This document shows, in pieces, positions 37,075 through 46,836 of a stretch of DNA of 61,154 bases. The stretch's first letter is position 1, and each line of letters starts with the position of its first letter. Source of the stretch: Azohydromonas caseinilytica (GTDB lineage: Bacteria; Pseudomonadota; Gammaproteobacteria; Burkholderiales; Burkholderiaceae_C); contig NZ_JABBFW010000032.1 in the NCBI RefSeq assembly GCF_012927045.1, positions 1-61,154 on the forward strand, read 5' to 3'. The notes under the pieces are model-generated. The model saw nothing but the letters and a program-made list of their open reading frames with translations, made no database searches and was not told the DNA's origin. Both the position numbers and the translations under genes were made by a program.

Positions 37075-38808
37075 ATGGCAACCCTCTCGCGGCGTGCCTA
37101 CGCCGAAATGCTCGGCCCCACCGTGGGCGACCGGCTGCGCCTGGCCGACACCGAACTCCTCATCGAGGTCGAAAAGGATTTCACCCTGGCCGCCGGCGGC
37201 TACGGCGAGGAAGTGAAATTCGGCGGCGGCAAGACCGTGCGCGACGGCATGGGCCAGGGCCAGCGGCCCAACGGGCCGGGTGCCCAGGATGCCGTCGATT
37301 GCGTCATCACCAACGCGCTGATCGTGGACCACTGGGGCATCGTCAAGGCCGACATCGGCCTGCGCGGCAGCCGCATCGCCGCCATCGGCAAGGCCGGCAA
37401 CCCGGACGTGCAGCCGGGCGTGGACATCGTCATCGGCCCGGGCACGGAGATCATCGCGGCCGAGGGAATGATCGTCACCGCCGGCGGCATCGACACGCAC
37501 ATCCACTGGATCTGCCCGCAGCAGATCGAGGAGGCGCTGAACTCCGGCGTCACCACCATGATCGGCGGCGGCACCGGCCCGGCCACCGGCACCTTCGCCA
37601 CCACCTGCACGCCCGGGCCCGAGAACATCGCGCGCATGCTCCAGGCGGCCGAGGCCTTCCCCATGAACATCGGCTTCATGGGCAAGGGCAACGCCAGCCG
37701 GCCGCAGGCGCTGCGCCAGCAGATCGAGGCCGGCGCGCTGGGGCTGAAGCTGCACGAGGACTGGGGCACCACGCCGGCAGCCATCGACTGCTGCCTGTCG
37801 GTGGCGGAGGACACCGACACGCAGGTGGCGATCCACACCGACACGCTCAACGAGTCGGGCTTCGTGGAGGACACCATCGCCGCCTTCAAGGGCCGCACCA
37901 TCCACACCTTCCACACCGAGGGCGCGGGCGGCGGGCATGCGCCGGACATCATGCGCGTGGTCGGTGAGGCCAACGTGCTGCCCTCGTCCACCAACCCGAC
38001 GCGGCCGTACACGGTCAACACGCTGGACGAGCACCTGGACATGCTGATGGTGTGCCACCACCTGGACGCGTCCATCGCCGAGGACCTGGCCTTCGCCGAG
38101 AGCCGCATCCGGCGCGAGACCATCGCGGCGGAGGACGTGCTGCACGACCTGGGCGCGATCAGCATCTTCAGCTCCGACTCGCAGGCCATGGGCCGAGTCG
38201 GCGAGGTGGTCATCCGCTGCTGGCAGACGGCGCACAAGATGAAGGTGCAGCGCGGGCCGCTGCAGAGCGAGGGCGACGGGGCGCGCCACGACAACGGGCG
38301 CGTGAAGCGCTACATCGCCAAGTACACGATCAACCCGGCGCTGGCGCAGGGCATCGCGCACGAGGTGGGCTCGATCGAGGTGGGCAAGTGGGCGGACCTG
38401 GTGCTGTGGCGCCCGGCCTTCTTCGGCGTGAAGCCGAGCCTGGTGCTCAAGGGCGGCTTCATCGCCGCGGCGGCAATGGGCGACCCCAACGCCTCCATTC
38501 CCACGCCGCAGCCGGTGCACTACCGGCCGATGTTCGGCGCCTTCGGCGGGGCGCTGTCGGCGACCTCGCTGACCTTCGTGTCGCAGGCGGCGCTGGGCGG
38601 CGGGACGCTGGAGCGGTTGAGCCTGCGCAAGACGCTGTCGGCCGTGCGCGGCTGCCGCACCGTGAAGAAGGCCGACATGGTTCGCAACGCCTACACGCCG
38701 CGCATGGAGATCGACGCCCAGACCTACGAGGTGCGCGCCAACGGCCAGCTGCTCACCTGCGAGCCGGCCCAGGTGTTGCCGATGGCGCAGCGGTATTTTT
38801 TGTTCTGA
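37075..38808 (+). CDS. ureC: Urease alpha (catalytic) subunit UreC
   Basis: A 577-residue catalytic chain hydrolysing urea to ammonia and carbamate. The nickel and active-site residues are all present at an offset of +8 from the Klebsiella enzyme: H142, H144, carbamylated K225, H254, H280, C327, H328 and D368. It is somewhat longer than the usual 567-570. It should be fully functional given UreDEFG elsewhere in the window. Confidence 0.98.
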   Translation: MATLSRRAYAEMLGPTVGDRLRLADTELLIEVEKDFTLAAGGYGEEVKFGGGKTVRDGMGQGQRPNGPGAQDAVDCVITNALIVDHWGIVKADIGLRGSRIAAIGKAGNPDVQPGVDIVIGPGTEIIAAEGMIVTAGGIDTHIHWICPQQIEEALNSGVTTMIGGGTGPATGTFATTCTPGPENIARMLQAAEAFPMNIGFMGKGNASRPQALRQQIEAGALGLKLHEDWGTTPAAIDCCLSVAEDTDTQVAIHTDTLNESGFVEDTIAAFKGRTIHTFHTEGAGGGHAPDIMRVVGEANVLPSSTNPTRPYTVNTLDEHLDMLMVCHHLDASIAEDLAFAESRIRRETIAAEDVLHDLGAISIFSSDSQAMGRVGEVVIRCWQTAHKMKVQRGPLQSEGDGARHDNGRVKRYIAKYTINPALAQGIAHEVGSIEVGKWADLVLWRPAFFGVKPSLVLKGGFIAAAAMGDPNASIPTPQPVHYRPMFGAFGGALSATSLTFVSQAALGGGTLERLSLRKTLSAVRGCRTVKKADMVRNAYTPRMEIDAQTYEVRANGQLLTCEPAQVLPMAQRYFLF

Positions 38809-38854
38809 CGCGGACATTCGCCCGGCGGCGCGCCGCCGGGTTCAGCATCTCGCC

Positions 38855-39499
38855 ATGGACACTCTCCTCCCCCCATTACCCCTCCTGCTGGCCTTCCTTG
38901 GCGCGAGCCTGGTGCTCGCGGTGACGCCGGGGCCGGCCGTGGTCTACATCCTCACGCGCACGCTGGCGCAGGGCCGCGCCAGCGGGCTGGCCTCGGTGGC
39001 GGGCGTGGCGCTCGGGAACCTGGGCAACGCCGCCGGCGCGGCGCTGGGGCTGGCGGCGCTGTTCGCCGTCTCGGCCGCGGCCTTCACGGTGGTGAAGTGG
39101 CTGGGCGCGCTGTACCTGATTTACCTGGGCCTGCGCATGTGGCGCCAGGGCGATGCCCCGGCCGACGCGCCGCGGCTGCGCGCGCAGAGCCATCGCCGCG
39201 TCTTCACCGACGGTTTCGTGGTCGCGCTGCTCAATCCGAAGACGGCGCTGTTCTTTGCCGCCTTCCTGCCGCAGTTCATGAACCCGCAGGGCGCGGTGCT
39301 GCCGCAGAGCCTGCTGCTGGGCGCGCTGTTCGTGGCGGTCGCCGCCAGCACCGACCTGCTCTACGTGCTGGGCGCCAGCGCGCTGGCGCCGCGGCTGCAG
39401 CGCGGCGTGAAGCAGGCGCGCTGGGGCCGGCGCGTGGCGGGCTCGTCCTTCATCGCGCTGGGGCTGCTGACGGCGCTGTCGGAGCGCCCGCGCGCCTGA
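38855..39499 (+). CDS. LysE family exporter
   Basis: A 214-residue protein with about six hydrophobic segments and the LysE/RhtB features [10 protein letters not shown] near residue 24 and a [18 protein letters not shown] loop. These export amino acids or related small molecules. It sits between ureC and ureE, 46 bases after ureC, where accessory genes are normally contiguous. A role in urease is not evident. Confidence 0.85.
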   Translation: MDTLLPPLPLLLAFLGASLVLAVTPGPAVVYILTRTLAQGRASGLASVAGVALGNLGNAAGAALGLAALFAVSAAAFTVVKWLGALYLIYLGLRMWRQGDAPADAPRLRAQSHRRVFTDGFVVALLNPKTALFFAAFLPQFMNPQGAVLPQSLLLGALFVAVAASTDLLYVLGASALAPRLQRGVKQARWGRRVAGSSFIALGLLTALSERPRA

Positions 39500-39560
39500 G
39501 CCACGGCCCGTGAAACCCTGCCCGGCCGGCCGGTCGGCAGGGCCCCTGCATACTCCCCGC

Positions 39561-40349
39561 ATGCTGACCGTCAACAAACTCCTCCCCCGTGGCCAAGCGC
39601 TGGCGTCCGCGCTGCGCCGCCGCGCCGCCACCGTCGTACTGGACTGGGACACCCGCCAGAAAAGCCGCTTCGAGGCCACCGACAGCCAGGGCCGCCAGCT
39701 CGGCGTGTTCCTGCCGCGCGGCAGCGTGGTGCGCGGCGGCGACGTGCTGGTGGCCGAGGACGGCTCGCTGGTGCTGGTGCAGGCCGCGCCGCAGCCGGTG
39801 CTGGAAGTGCGCGCCTTGAACGCCTTTGACCTGCTGCGCGCCGCCTACCACCTGGGCAACCGCCACGTGCCGCTGGAGCTGCAACCCGACCACCTGAAGC
39901 TGGAGCCCGACCACGTGCTGGCGCAGATGCTGCGCCAGATGGGGCTGCAGGTGGCCGAGGCCCAGGCCGCCTTCGAGCCCGAGTCCGGGGCCTACGCGGC
40001 CGGGGCCTACGCAGCCGGCGACCATGCGCATGCACATGGTCAGGAGCACAAGCATGAGCACGGGCCTGGTTGCGGGCACGACCATTCGCATGACCATGGC
40101 CTTGCGCATGCTCATGAGCACACCCATGGCGCGGGCTGCGGGCACGACCATGCGCACGATCACGGCCATGACCATGGGCATGAGCACGGCCCGGGCTGCA
40201 GCCACGACCATGCCCACGATCACGGCCACCAGCACGAGCACGCCCCGGCCGCGCAGCCCGCGCCCGCGCGCGGCAAGCCCATCGGCATCGCCGTGGCCGC
40301 CGCGCCGGTGCCGCATGTGCACGGCCCCGGCTGCGGGCACGACCACTGA
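39561..40349 (+). CDS. ureE: Urease accessory nickel chaperone UreE with long His-rich tail
   Basis: A 262-residue UreE. The N-terminal peptide-binding domain and metal-binding domain ([19 protein letters not shown], with the conserved His) occupy residues 1-145. The remaining about 115 residues are repeats of GHDH, HDHGH and PGCGHDH with three or four Cys-Gly-His units. UreE hands nickel to UreG. Typical UreE is about 150-170 residues, so the tail is unusually large. ATG at 39561 begins the conserved domain. Confidence 0.93.
   Translation: MLTVNKLLPRGQALASALRRRAATVVLDWDTRQKSRFEATDSQGRQLGVFLPRGSVVRGGDVLVAEDGSLVLVQAAPQPVLEVRALNAFDLLRAAYHLGNRHVPLELQPDHLKLEPDHVLAQMLRQMGLQVAEAQAAFEPESGAYAAGAYAAGDHAHAHGQEHKHEHGPGCGHDHSHDHGLAHAHEHTHGAGCGHDHAHDHGHDHGHEHGPGCSHDHAHDHGHQHEHAPAAQPAPARGKPIGIAVAAAPVPHVHGPGCGHDH
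40014..40349 (+). repeat. His/Asp/Gly-rich tandem repeat in ureE
   Basis: Degenerate CATGA/CACGAC-type repeats encode alternating His-Asp, His-Gly and Cys-Gly-His-Asp units. They reflect slippage-prone DNA and a nickel-storage tail. Confidence 0.8.
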
Positions 40350-41032
40350 TGGCGCCGGGCGCGCTGCTGGAGCTGCTGTGGCTCGCGTCGCCGGCACTGC
40401 CGGTGGGCGGGTTCAGCTATTCCGAGGCGCTGGAGGCGGCGGTCGAGGCCGGGCTCGTCACCCATGAAGCCCAGGCCCGCGACTGGCTGCTGGACCAGCT
40501 GCAGCTGTCGCTGGCGCGCGCCGACCTGGCCGTGGTCGCGGCGGCGCATGCCGCCTGGGAGGCGGGTGACGAGCAGCGCATCCGTGCCCTCAACGACTGG
40601 GTGCAGCTCACGCGCGAGAGCAGCGAGCTGCGCCAGCAGTCCGAGCAGATGGGCCGCTCCATGCTGGAGTGGCTGCGCAACCAGTCCGAAGCGGCCGACG
40701 ACCCGCGCCTGACGCTGCTGGGCCAGTTGAAACCGCCGACCTGGCCCGTGGCCTGGGCGCTGGGCGCCGTGCGCGGCGGCGCGGCGCTGGAGCCGGCCCT
40801 GCTGGCGCATGCCTTCGGCTGGGCCGAGAACCTGGTGCAGGCGGCGCTCAAGGCCGTGCCGCTGGGCCAGAGCGCCGGGCAGCGCATCCTGGCCGCGCTC
40901 GCCAGGGACATCCCCGCTGCCGTGGCACACGCGCTGAGCCTGGACGACGCCCGGCGCCAGGCCTTCACGCCGATGCTGGCCATCCTCTCGGCACGGCATG
41001 AAGCCCAGTACTCCCGACTTTTCCGCTCCTGA
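40349..41032 (+). CDS. ureF: Urease accessory protein UreF
   Basis: A 227-residue all-helical protein: [16 protein letters not shown] near the start, [16 protein letters not shown] in the middle and [13 protein letters not shown] toward the C-terminus. UreF acts as the GTPase-regulating factor in the UreDFG complex. Its ATG overlaps the ureE stop by one base. Confidence 0.95.
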   Translation: MAPGALLELLWLASPALPVGGFSYSEALEAAVEAGLVTHEAQARDWLLDQLQLSLARADLAVVAAAHAAWEAGDEQRIRALNDWVQLTRESSELRQQSEQMGRSMLEWLRNQSEAADDPRLTLLGQLKPPTWPVAWALGAVRGGAALEPALLAHAFGWAENLVQAALKAVPLGQSAGQRILAALARDIPAAVAHALSLDDARRQAFTPMLAILSARHEAQYSRLFRS

Positions 41033-41042
41033 AGCTCAAGCG

Positions 41043-41690
<648 letters not shown>

Positions 41691-41695
41691 GTGAA

Positions 41696-41730
41696 CGGCA
41701 GTGACAACACCGCGCGCGTTGTCACTGCCG
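41696..41730. terminator. Perfect hairpin after ureG
   Basis: CGGCAGTGACAAC and GTTGTCACTGCCG form a perfect 13-base stem around a 9-base loop, starting 5 bases after the ureG stop. No T-tract follows, so it may act as a 3' stabiliser or factor-assisted terminator of the urease operon. Confidence 0.6.
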
Positions 41731-41808
41731 TATCCACGGGCCTCCGGGTGCGTCCAAGGGCACGCCGCCTGCTGACAGTAGCGGTCCCAATTCATGCAAG
41801 GAGCACCC

Positions 41809-42354
41809 ATGGGCCTGTTGAACTTCGTGAAGGAAGCCGGCGAGAAGCTGTTCCACCGCGGCCAGGACAAGCCAGCCGCCGCTGCCCCCGCCGCAGCGCC
41901 GACCCAGGCCGACGTGGCCAAGCTCAACCAGGAAGCCGGCGACGCCATCGAGCGCTACGTGCAGCAGCTCGGCCTGCAGGTGCAGGGGCTGCAGGTGGCT
42001 TTCGACGGCGCCAGCTCCACCGCCACCGTCACCGGCCAGGCGCCGGACCAGGCGACCAAGGAGAAGGTGCTGCTGGCCGCCGGCAACGTGCAGGGCGTGG
42101 CGGGCGTGACGGACCAGATGACGGTGGCCGGCCAGGCCCAGGCCGCCGTCGGCACGGGCCAGGTGCAGGACGCGGCCCAGGCGCCGGCCCAGTTCCACAC
42201 CGTGGCCTCGGGCGACACGCTCTCCAAGATTTCTGCCCAGTACTACGGCAACGCCAACGACTACATGCGCATCTTCGAGGCCAACAAGCCGATGCTGTCG
42301 GACCCGAACAAGATCTACCCGGGGCAGATGCTGCGGATTCCGCCGAAGCAGTAA
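41809..42354 (+). CDS. BON-LysM protein (Kbp/YgaU-like)
   Basis: A 181-residue protein with a BON domain (about residues 45-105) and a C-terminal LysM (FHTVASGDTLSKISAQYYG to YPGQMLRIP). E. coli Kbp with this layout binds potassium in the cytoplasm and is stress induced. No signal peptide is seen. AAGGAG precedes the ATG. It carries an Ala/Gln-rich linker between the domains. Confidence 0.87.
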   Translation: MGLLNFVKEAGEKLFHRGQDKPAAAAPAAAPTQADVAKLNQEAGDAIERYVQQLGLQVQGLQVAFDGASSTATVTGQAPDQATKEKVLLAAGNVQGVAGVTDQMTVAGQAQAAVGTGQVQDAAQAPAQFHTVASGDTLSKISAQYYGNANDYMRIFEANKPMLSDPNKIYPGQMLRIPPKQ

Positions 42355-42372
42355 GCCAGGCCCCAAAACGAC

Positions 42373-42396
42373 GATGCCCGCTCAAGAGCGGGCATC
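42373..42396. terminator. Bidirectional terminator between the LysM gene and bfd
   Basis: GATGCCCGCTC-AA-GAGCGGGCATC is a perfect 11-base inverted repeat. On the minus strand it is followed by GTCGTTTT, so it should terminate bfd as well as the LysM gene. Confidence 0.8.
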
Positions 42397-42425
42397 TGTG
42401 CTTCGGCAGCGGGCGATTCGTCAGC

Positions 42426-42689
42426 TCACACCGGCACCAGCGAAATCACCGGGCGGCGCGGCGCGGCCGGCACAGGGGCGGCGGGCAGGTTCGTCACCGC
42501 GGCGATGCTGGTGGACGCGGCATGCTTAGCCAGCGCCTCGTCGAAAGTCTCCACCGCGCAGTCCTCGCAGCAGCCGCAGTTGCGGGCGATGCAGGTTTCG
42601 TCCTGCAGCGTCTCGAAGTCGCGGGTGCCGGTGCGCACCGCCTCGCGGATGTCGCGGTCGCTGATACGGTGGCAGAGGCAGACGATCAT
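42426..42689 (-). CDS. bfd: Bacterioferritin-associated ferredoxin Bfd
   Basis: A small [2Fe-2S] protein of 87 residues with cysteines in CLCHRIS, and ARNCGCCEDC, the Fer2_BFD pattern. It reduces the core iron of bacterioferritin for release. The ATG at 42689 (MIVCLCHR) is the family start; a GTG at 42701 would add four residues. The last 25 residues are Pro/Ala-rich and not part of the domain. bfr is 174 bases upstream on the same strand. Confidence 0.9.
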   Translation of the reverse strand: MIVCLCHRISDRDIREAVRTGTRDFETLQDETCIARNCGCCEDCAVETFDEALAKHAASTSIAAVTNLPAAPVPAAPRRPVISLVPV

Positions 42690-42727
42690 GGCGGCACTCA
42701 CTGATGAAGTGGCGCCAGTATCTCAAA

Positions 42728-42742
42728 TGAGAATGCTTCTCA
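42728..42742. promoter_or_regulatory. Fur-box-like inverted repeat upstream of bfd
   Basis: TGAGAA-TGC-TTCTCA lies 39 bases before the bfd start in an AT-rich stretch (AATTATT nearby), resembling betaproteobacterial Fur sites rich in GAGAAT/ATTCTC. Repression by iron is the usual control of bfd. Confidence 0.5.
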
Positions 42743-42863
42743 GCAATTATTCCTTCCCGCGCACAAGGCTTTGCGTTGTCGCAACTTGGCGCCAGAAGCG
42801 GGAAGTTCCGGGCGGCGGCGGCACGACGGGGTGGGCGCCGCGGGCCGCCGCCCGGGTGGCGCC

Positions 42864-43343
42864 TCAGCTGCCGTGGTGGCCCATCTGCGACTGCAGGTAG
42901 TTCTGCTCGCCGACCTGGCCCACGAGGTCGATCTGGGTTTCGAGGTACTCGATGTGCTCCTCGGTGTCGTCGAGGATGTCGGTGAGCAGGTCGCGCGTGA
43001 CGTAGTCGCGCACCGACTCGCAATGCTGAATGGCGTCACGCAGCACCACGGCCGAGGCGATTTCGAGCTTGAGGTCGCAGCTCAGCGTTTCGATGGCGTT
43101 CTCGCCGATGAGCAGCTTGCCCAGGTCCTGCAGGTTGGGCAGGCCTTCGAGCATGAGGATGCGGTCAATGATCTTGTCCGCATGCTTCATCTCCTCGATG
43201 GACTCGTCGTACTCGTGCTTGGCCATGCGCTCGAAGCCCCAGTGCTTGAGCATGCGGTAGTGCAGGAAGTACTGGTTGATGGCCGTGAGCTCGTTCTTGA
43301 GCTGGGCGTTGAGGAAGTCGATGACTTGCGGATCACCCTTCAT
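42864..43343 (-). CDS. bfr: Bacterioferritin
   Basis: A 159-residue four-helix iron storage protein. Heme ligand M52 and ferroxidase residues E18, E51, H54, E94 and H130 are present. The position equivalent to E127 of E. coli Bfr reads Thr (DTEEH against DEEGH). AAGGAG sits 6 bases before the ATG at 43343, which fixes the start. Partner of the neighbouring bfd. Confidence 0.95.
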   Translation of the reverse strand: MKGDPQVIDFLNAQLKNELTAINQYFLHYRMLKHWGFERMAKHEYDESIEEMKHADKIIDRILMLEGLPNLQDLGKLLIGENAIETLSCDLKLEIASAVVLRDAIQHCESVRDYVTRDLLTDILDDTEEHIEYLETQIDLVGQVGEQNYLQSQMGHHGS

Positions 43344-43459
43344 GAAGCACTCCTTGTGCACTTGTTGTTGAGCGGGAAGGTAGGGATTGTGGGCCGGCGC
43401 CATTGGCCAGCGGCGCTTGCCCCTGGCAAGTTGCTCTGGACGCGACGCATTCGCAAGGC

Positions 43460-44089
43460 TCAGGCCTGGATCAAGCCCCAGCGCAGCGCCACCAGCGTCA
43501 GCTCGGACTGGTTGCTGGCGCCGAGCTTCTGCTTGACGTGGTAGAGGTGCGTGCCCACGGTGCTGGGCGAGAGCTTCAGGTCGGCGGCGATCTGCGCCAC
43601 GCTGCGCCCGCGCGCAAGCTGGATGAAGACGGCGAATTCGCGCTCGCTGAGCAGGTCCACCGGATTGGCGTCGCCTTCGAGCTGCGCCAGCGCCAGCGCC
43701 TGCGCGGTGCGCGCGTCCACGTGGCGCTTGCCCTCGGCCACGGCGCGCACCGCGGCGACGAGCTCGTCGGGCGCGGCGCGCTTGGCCAGGTAGCCCAGCG
43801 CGCCGGCGCGCAGCACGCGCTGCGGATGCGCCGTGTCCTCATGCGCCGACAACACCAGGATGCGCGCGCGCGGGTCCTGCGCCACCAGCCGCCGCACCGC
43901 TTCGAGGCCGCCCATGCCCGGCATGGACAGGTCCATCAGCACCACGTCGGGGCGCAGCGAGGCGTAGAGCTGGCAGGCCTGCTCGCCGTCGCCGGCCTCG
44001 CCCGCCACTTCGATGCCGGCATCGGCCAGCAGCATGCGAAAACCCATGCGCACCAGCGCGTGGTCGTCCACCAGCAGCACCCGCGTCAC
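43460..44089 (-). CDS. NarL/LuxR-family response regulator
   Basis: A 209-residue regulator with receiver D8-D9 and D53 in [12 protein letters not shown], and a C-terminal LuxR-type HTH ([22 protein letters not shown]). The GTG start at 44089 has a strong AAGGAGG seven bases upstream and overlaps the kinase stop (GTGA). With the kinase it sits divergent to pqqA, so PQQ genes and alcohol metabolism are plausible targets. Confidence 0.88.
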   Translation of the reverse strand: MTRVLLVDDHALVRMGFRMLLADAGIEVAGEAGDGEQACQLYASLRPDVVLMDLSMPGMGGLEAVRRLVAQDPRARILVLSAHEDTAHPQRVLRAGALGYLAKRAAPDELVAAVRAVAEGKRHVDARTAQALALAQLEGDANPVDLLSEREFAVFIQLARGRSVAQIAADLKLSPSTVGTHLYHVKQKLGASNQSELTLVALRWGLIQA

Positions 44090-45606
44090 GGCGCCTCCTT
44101 TCCAGTCCCGCGCGGCATCGGCATCACGGTGTCTCCTTGGTCGTTGTGCGGAGCGGCGGCATCGCCCTCCTGGTTCTGGTCTTCGTCCCGAGGCTGCAGC
44201 GGCAGCCCCACCTGCAGCTCCACGCCCTGCGGCGCGGCGGACTGCACGCTCATGCGGCCGCCCAGGCCGCCGACCCGCTCCTCCAGCCAGCGCAGGCCAT
44301 GGTGGCCCGGCAATGCCTGCCATTGCGCGGGCAGCCCGCGGCCATCGTCGCGCAGCCGCAGCCGCAGCTCGCCGCCTTCGGCCCACAGCCGCAGCTCGAT
44401 GCGCTGCGCCGCGCCATGGCGCAGCGCGTTGGTCAACCCTTCCTGCGCCGCGCGGTACAGCGCCAGCGCCGCGTCGGGCTGCAGCGCCGGCAGCGCCGCC
44501 GGCAGCTGCAGCGAGAGCTGCAGGTCCGGGTGGGCGCGGCGGGTGCGCTCGGCCAGGTCCTGCAGCGCGGCGCTCAGGCCCATGCTGTCCAGCACCAGCG
44601 GCGCCAGCCGCGGGATGAGGCCGTGCATGGCGTCGTACAGGCGCGAGGACTCGTCGGCAATGAGCTGCGCCGCCTGGCGAGATTCGGCGTCGTCCACGCG
44701 CCGCGCCACCGCCAGCGCCAGGCTGCGGATGGCGGTGACGGACTGCCCCAGCTCGTCGTGCAGCTCGCGCGCGATGCTGCGGCGCTCCTGCTCGATGTGC
44801 TGGTCGAGCCAGTGCGTGAGCTCGCGGCTGTCCAGCAGGCGGCGCTCGGCCAGCACGGCGCGCTTCTCGGTGTCGATGTGCGCGCGCAGCTGCCCGACCA
44901 TGCGGTTGAAGGCAGCACCGATGGCGGCGGCCTCACGGCCGGGCAGCGGCGGCAAGCGCACGTCGAAGCGGCCCGACTCCAGCTCGCCCAGCGCCCGCAC
45001 GATGCGCCCGAAGGGCCGCACCGCGCGCCCGACCAGCCAAAACACCAGCACGTTGACCAGCACCAGCAGCGCCAGTGCGCTGGTGGTGAAGCGGATCAGC
45101 TCGTCCCAGGCGTCCAGCGCGGCACGCGAGGCGTTGGAGGTGACCTCCAGCCGCCCCCCGGGGAATTCGAAGGCCTGCATCAGCGGCTCGGGCGCGATGT
45201 AGCGCTGGAACCAGTCCGGCGCGTCGCGCCCGGCCTTGTAGGGCGACGGCGGCGAGGTGTAGAGCAGCTGCCCCTGCGCGTTGGTGAGCGTGACGTCGTT
45301 GGAGCGGATGCGCCCCACCCCGTTGAGGAAGCCCAACACCCCCGAGGTGCCCTGCGAGGCGGCCAGCCAGGTCATGCGGTTGAGCAGCTGCGTCGCCACC
45401 CGGTTGGCCGCCACCACCTCCTCCTTGACCGAGTCGCGCAGGTTGTTGACTTTCAATACCAGCAGCCAGGCCACGAACAGCACGGTCAGCAATCCAACCA
45501 GGCCGTTGACCTGGGCGCGCAGGCCCCGGGCGCGGCGCGGCGGCGCGGCGGCGGCCGGTGCCGCGTTGTCCGGCGTCGGCTTCCCGGGCTGCGTCGGCGC
45601 ACTCAT
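44086..45606 (-). CDS. NarX-type sensor histidine kinase (HPK7)
   Basis: A 506-residue kinase: a Pro/Ala-rich start, membrane helix (about residues 33-50), a periplasmic sensor of about 120 residues, a second helix (about 172-192), HAMP, and the HisKA_3 histidine H283 in ARELHDELGQS with an HATPase ending in HHGLRWLEERVGGLGG. It is co-encoded with a prolyl aminopeptidase upstream (ATGA overlap). The ligand is unknown. Confidence 0.88.
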   Translation of the reverse strand: MSAPTQPGKPTPDNAAPAAAAPPRRARGLRAQVNGLVGLLTVLFVAWLLVLKVNNLRDSVKEEVVAANRVATQLLNRMTWLAASQGTSGVLGFLNGVGRIRSNDVTLTNAQGQLLYTSPPSPYKAGRDAPDWFQRYIAPEPLMQAFEFPGGRLEVTSNASRAALDAWDELIRFTTSALALLVLVNVLVFWLVGRAVRPFGRIVRALGELESGRFDVRLPPLPGREAAAIGAAFNRMVGQLRAHIDTEKRAVLAERRLLDSRELTHWLDQHIEQERRSIARELHDELGQSVTAIRSLALAVARRVDDAESRQAAQLIADESSRLYDAMHGLIPRLAPLVLDSMGLSAALQDLAERTRRAHPDLQLSLQLPAALPALQPDAALALYRAAQEGLTNALRHGAAQRIELRLWAEGGELRLRLRDDGRGLPAQWQALPGHHGLRWLEERVGGLGGRMSVQSAAPQGVELQVGLPLQPRDEDQNQEGDAAAPHNDQGDTVMPMPRGTGKEAP

Positions 45607-46496
45607 TCCAGCTCTCCGAAGTCGCCTCGCGCGGCGTAGGCGTCCAGCGCCCGCTGCAGCGCGTCCTGCAGCAGCGGGTGCGCCGGGTCATGGCCGACGC
45701 CGGGCAGCAGCTCCAGCTCCGCCCAGGGCACGACGGCCTGCAGGGCCTGCGCCCCCAGCGGCGGGCACACCGCGTCCTGCGCACCGTGCAGCAGCCGGAC
45801 CGGCACCTGCGGCAGCGCGGCGCAGCGCTCCAGCAGCGGCGGCGACTGCAACCCGCAGCCCTGGCGCAGGTAATGCGCCTGCACGCGGTAGCGGTCCACC
45901 AGCGCGGCCAGCGCCTCGCCGGACGGCGCCGGGGCATCCTCGGGCTGGCCGCTGCGGTGGCGCTCCCAGCCCCACCAGCGCAGCGCCAGCGCCCGGGCCG
46001 GCTCCTCGTCCAGCTCCGGCAGCGTGGGCCAGCCCCGGGCCAGCGCCTGCGGGGCTCCACTGAAGAAGCCCTGGATGTCCGACTCGCGCGCCAGGAAGGT
46101 GTTGCGCAGCAGCAGCGCGCTGACGGCCTCGGGCTGGTCCAGCGCATGCGCCAGCGCCAGCGTCGCACCCCAGGAGCCGCCCACCACCAGCCAGCGCTCG
46201 ATGCCCAGCCGCCGGCGCAGCAGCCACAGGTCGTCCAGCAGCTTGGCAGTGGTGTTGTTGGCGATCTCGCCGCGCGGCGTGCTCTGGCCCGCGCCGCGCT
46301 GGTCCGGGCAGATCAGCCGGTAGCGCTCCAGGTCGAAACCGCGGCGCAGCAGCGGGCTGCAGCCCGAGCCCGGGCCGCCATGCAGCAGCAGCGCGGGCAG
46401 GCCGTCGGCGCGGCCCCATTCCTCCACATGCAGCACATGGCCGCCGCCTACGGGCAGTGCGTGGGTGTGCAGTGGGAAGTCGTACGGCTCGGTCAC
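45603..46496 (-). CDS. pip: Prolyl aminopeptidase (S33)
   Basis: A 297-residue alpha/beta hydrolase. Seen: oxyanion HGGPGSG (residues 39-45), nucleophile S108 in GGSWGATL, the Asp in LLHGAQDAV and His in GVGHDP. Family members release N-terminal proline. The start is a GTG at 46496 (VTEPYDFPLH), since upstream codons have no homology. It is the first gene of the operon with the kinase and regulator and faces pqqA across 181 bases. Confidence 0.87.
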   Translation of the reverse strand: MTEPYDFPLHTHALPVGGGHVLHVEEWGRADGLPALLLHGGPGSGCSPLLRRGFDLERYRLICPDQRGAGQSTPRGEIANNTTAKLLDDLWLLRRRLGIERWLVVGGSWGATLALAHALDQPEAVSALLLRNTFLARESDIQGFFSGAPQALARGWPTLPELDEEPARALALRWWGWERHRSGQPEDAPAPSGEALAALVDRYRVQAHYLRQGCGLQSPPLLERCAALPQVPVRLLHGAQDAVCPPLGAQALQAVVPWAELELLPGVGHDPAHPLLQDALQRALDAYAARGDFGELE

Positions 46497-46545
46497 GCGC
46501 GCATGGTAGCCACCGCCCGGGTCTCCCCTGCGCCAAGGCGCAGAT

Positions 46546-46560
46546 TCATGAAATTCATGA
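46546..46560. promoter_or_regulatory. 15-base palindrome in the pip/pqqA promoter region
   Basis: TCATGAA-A-TTCATGA, perfect over seven base pairs on each side, lies 50 bases from the pip start. It is AT-rich within a GC-rich region, a good operator candidate. Confidence 0.55.
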
Positions 46561-46619
46561 GGTGCGATTCCAGAGCGCGGGCCTGTGGCGCGGCGGCGCG
46601 CGGCGCGACCATGGCGCCT

Positions 46620-46632
46620 GGAACGACGTTCC
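46620..46632. promoter_or_regulatory. 13-base palindrome upstream of pqqA
   Basis: GGAACG-A-CGTTCC lies 46 bases before the pqqA start codon, in the likely core promoter or leader. Confidence 0.45.
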
Positions 46633-46677
46633 CGTGGACGCCCCAAGGCGCCGCGCCCACCAAAAAGGAGACTTCAC

Positions 46678-46752
46678 ATGCAATGGACGACCCCTGCCGC
46701 CACCGATCTGCGTTTCGGCTTCGAAATCACGATGTACGTGGCGGCCCGCTGA
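46678..46752 (+). CDS. pqqA: PQQ precursor peptide PqqA
   Basis: A 24-residue peptide beginning MQWTTPAATDLRFGFE. The E16 and Y20 that are cross-linked to make pyrroloquinoline quinone are at the canonical places (FGFEITMYV). AAAAAGGAG stands 7 bases upstream of the ATG. The gene is too short for automatic prediction. It is followed by a strong hairpin and then pqqB. Confidence 0.95.
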   Translation: MQWTTPAATDLRFGFEITMYVAAR

Positions 46753-46772
46753 TCCGCTGACAGCGCCTAGCC

Positions 46773-46802
46773 GGGGCGGCACGGTGCAAGCCGTGCCGCC
46801 CC
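46773..46802 (+). terminator. pqqA-pqqB intercistronic hairpin
   Basis: GGGGCGGCACGG-TGCAAG-CCGTGCCGCCCC is a perfect 12-base stem with a 6-base loop, 20 bases after the pqqA stop. No T-tract follows, so attenuation or 3'-end stabilisation of an abundant pqqA message is more likely than full termination. Confidence 0.75.
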
Positions 46803-46836
46803 GCGCACATCCAGATCACGGGATTCACGGGACGCC

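Noticed and set aside
39996-40349. Possible CRISPR-like tandem array
   Set aside because: Repeats are short, in frame and encode His-rich UreE tail; no spacers.
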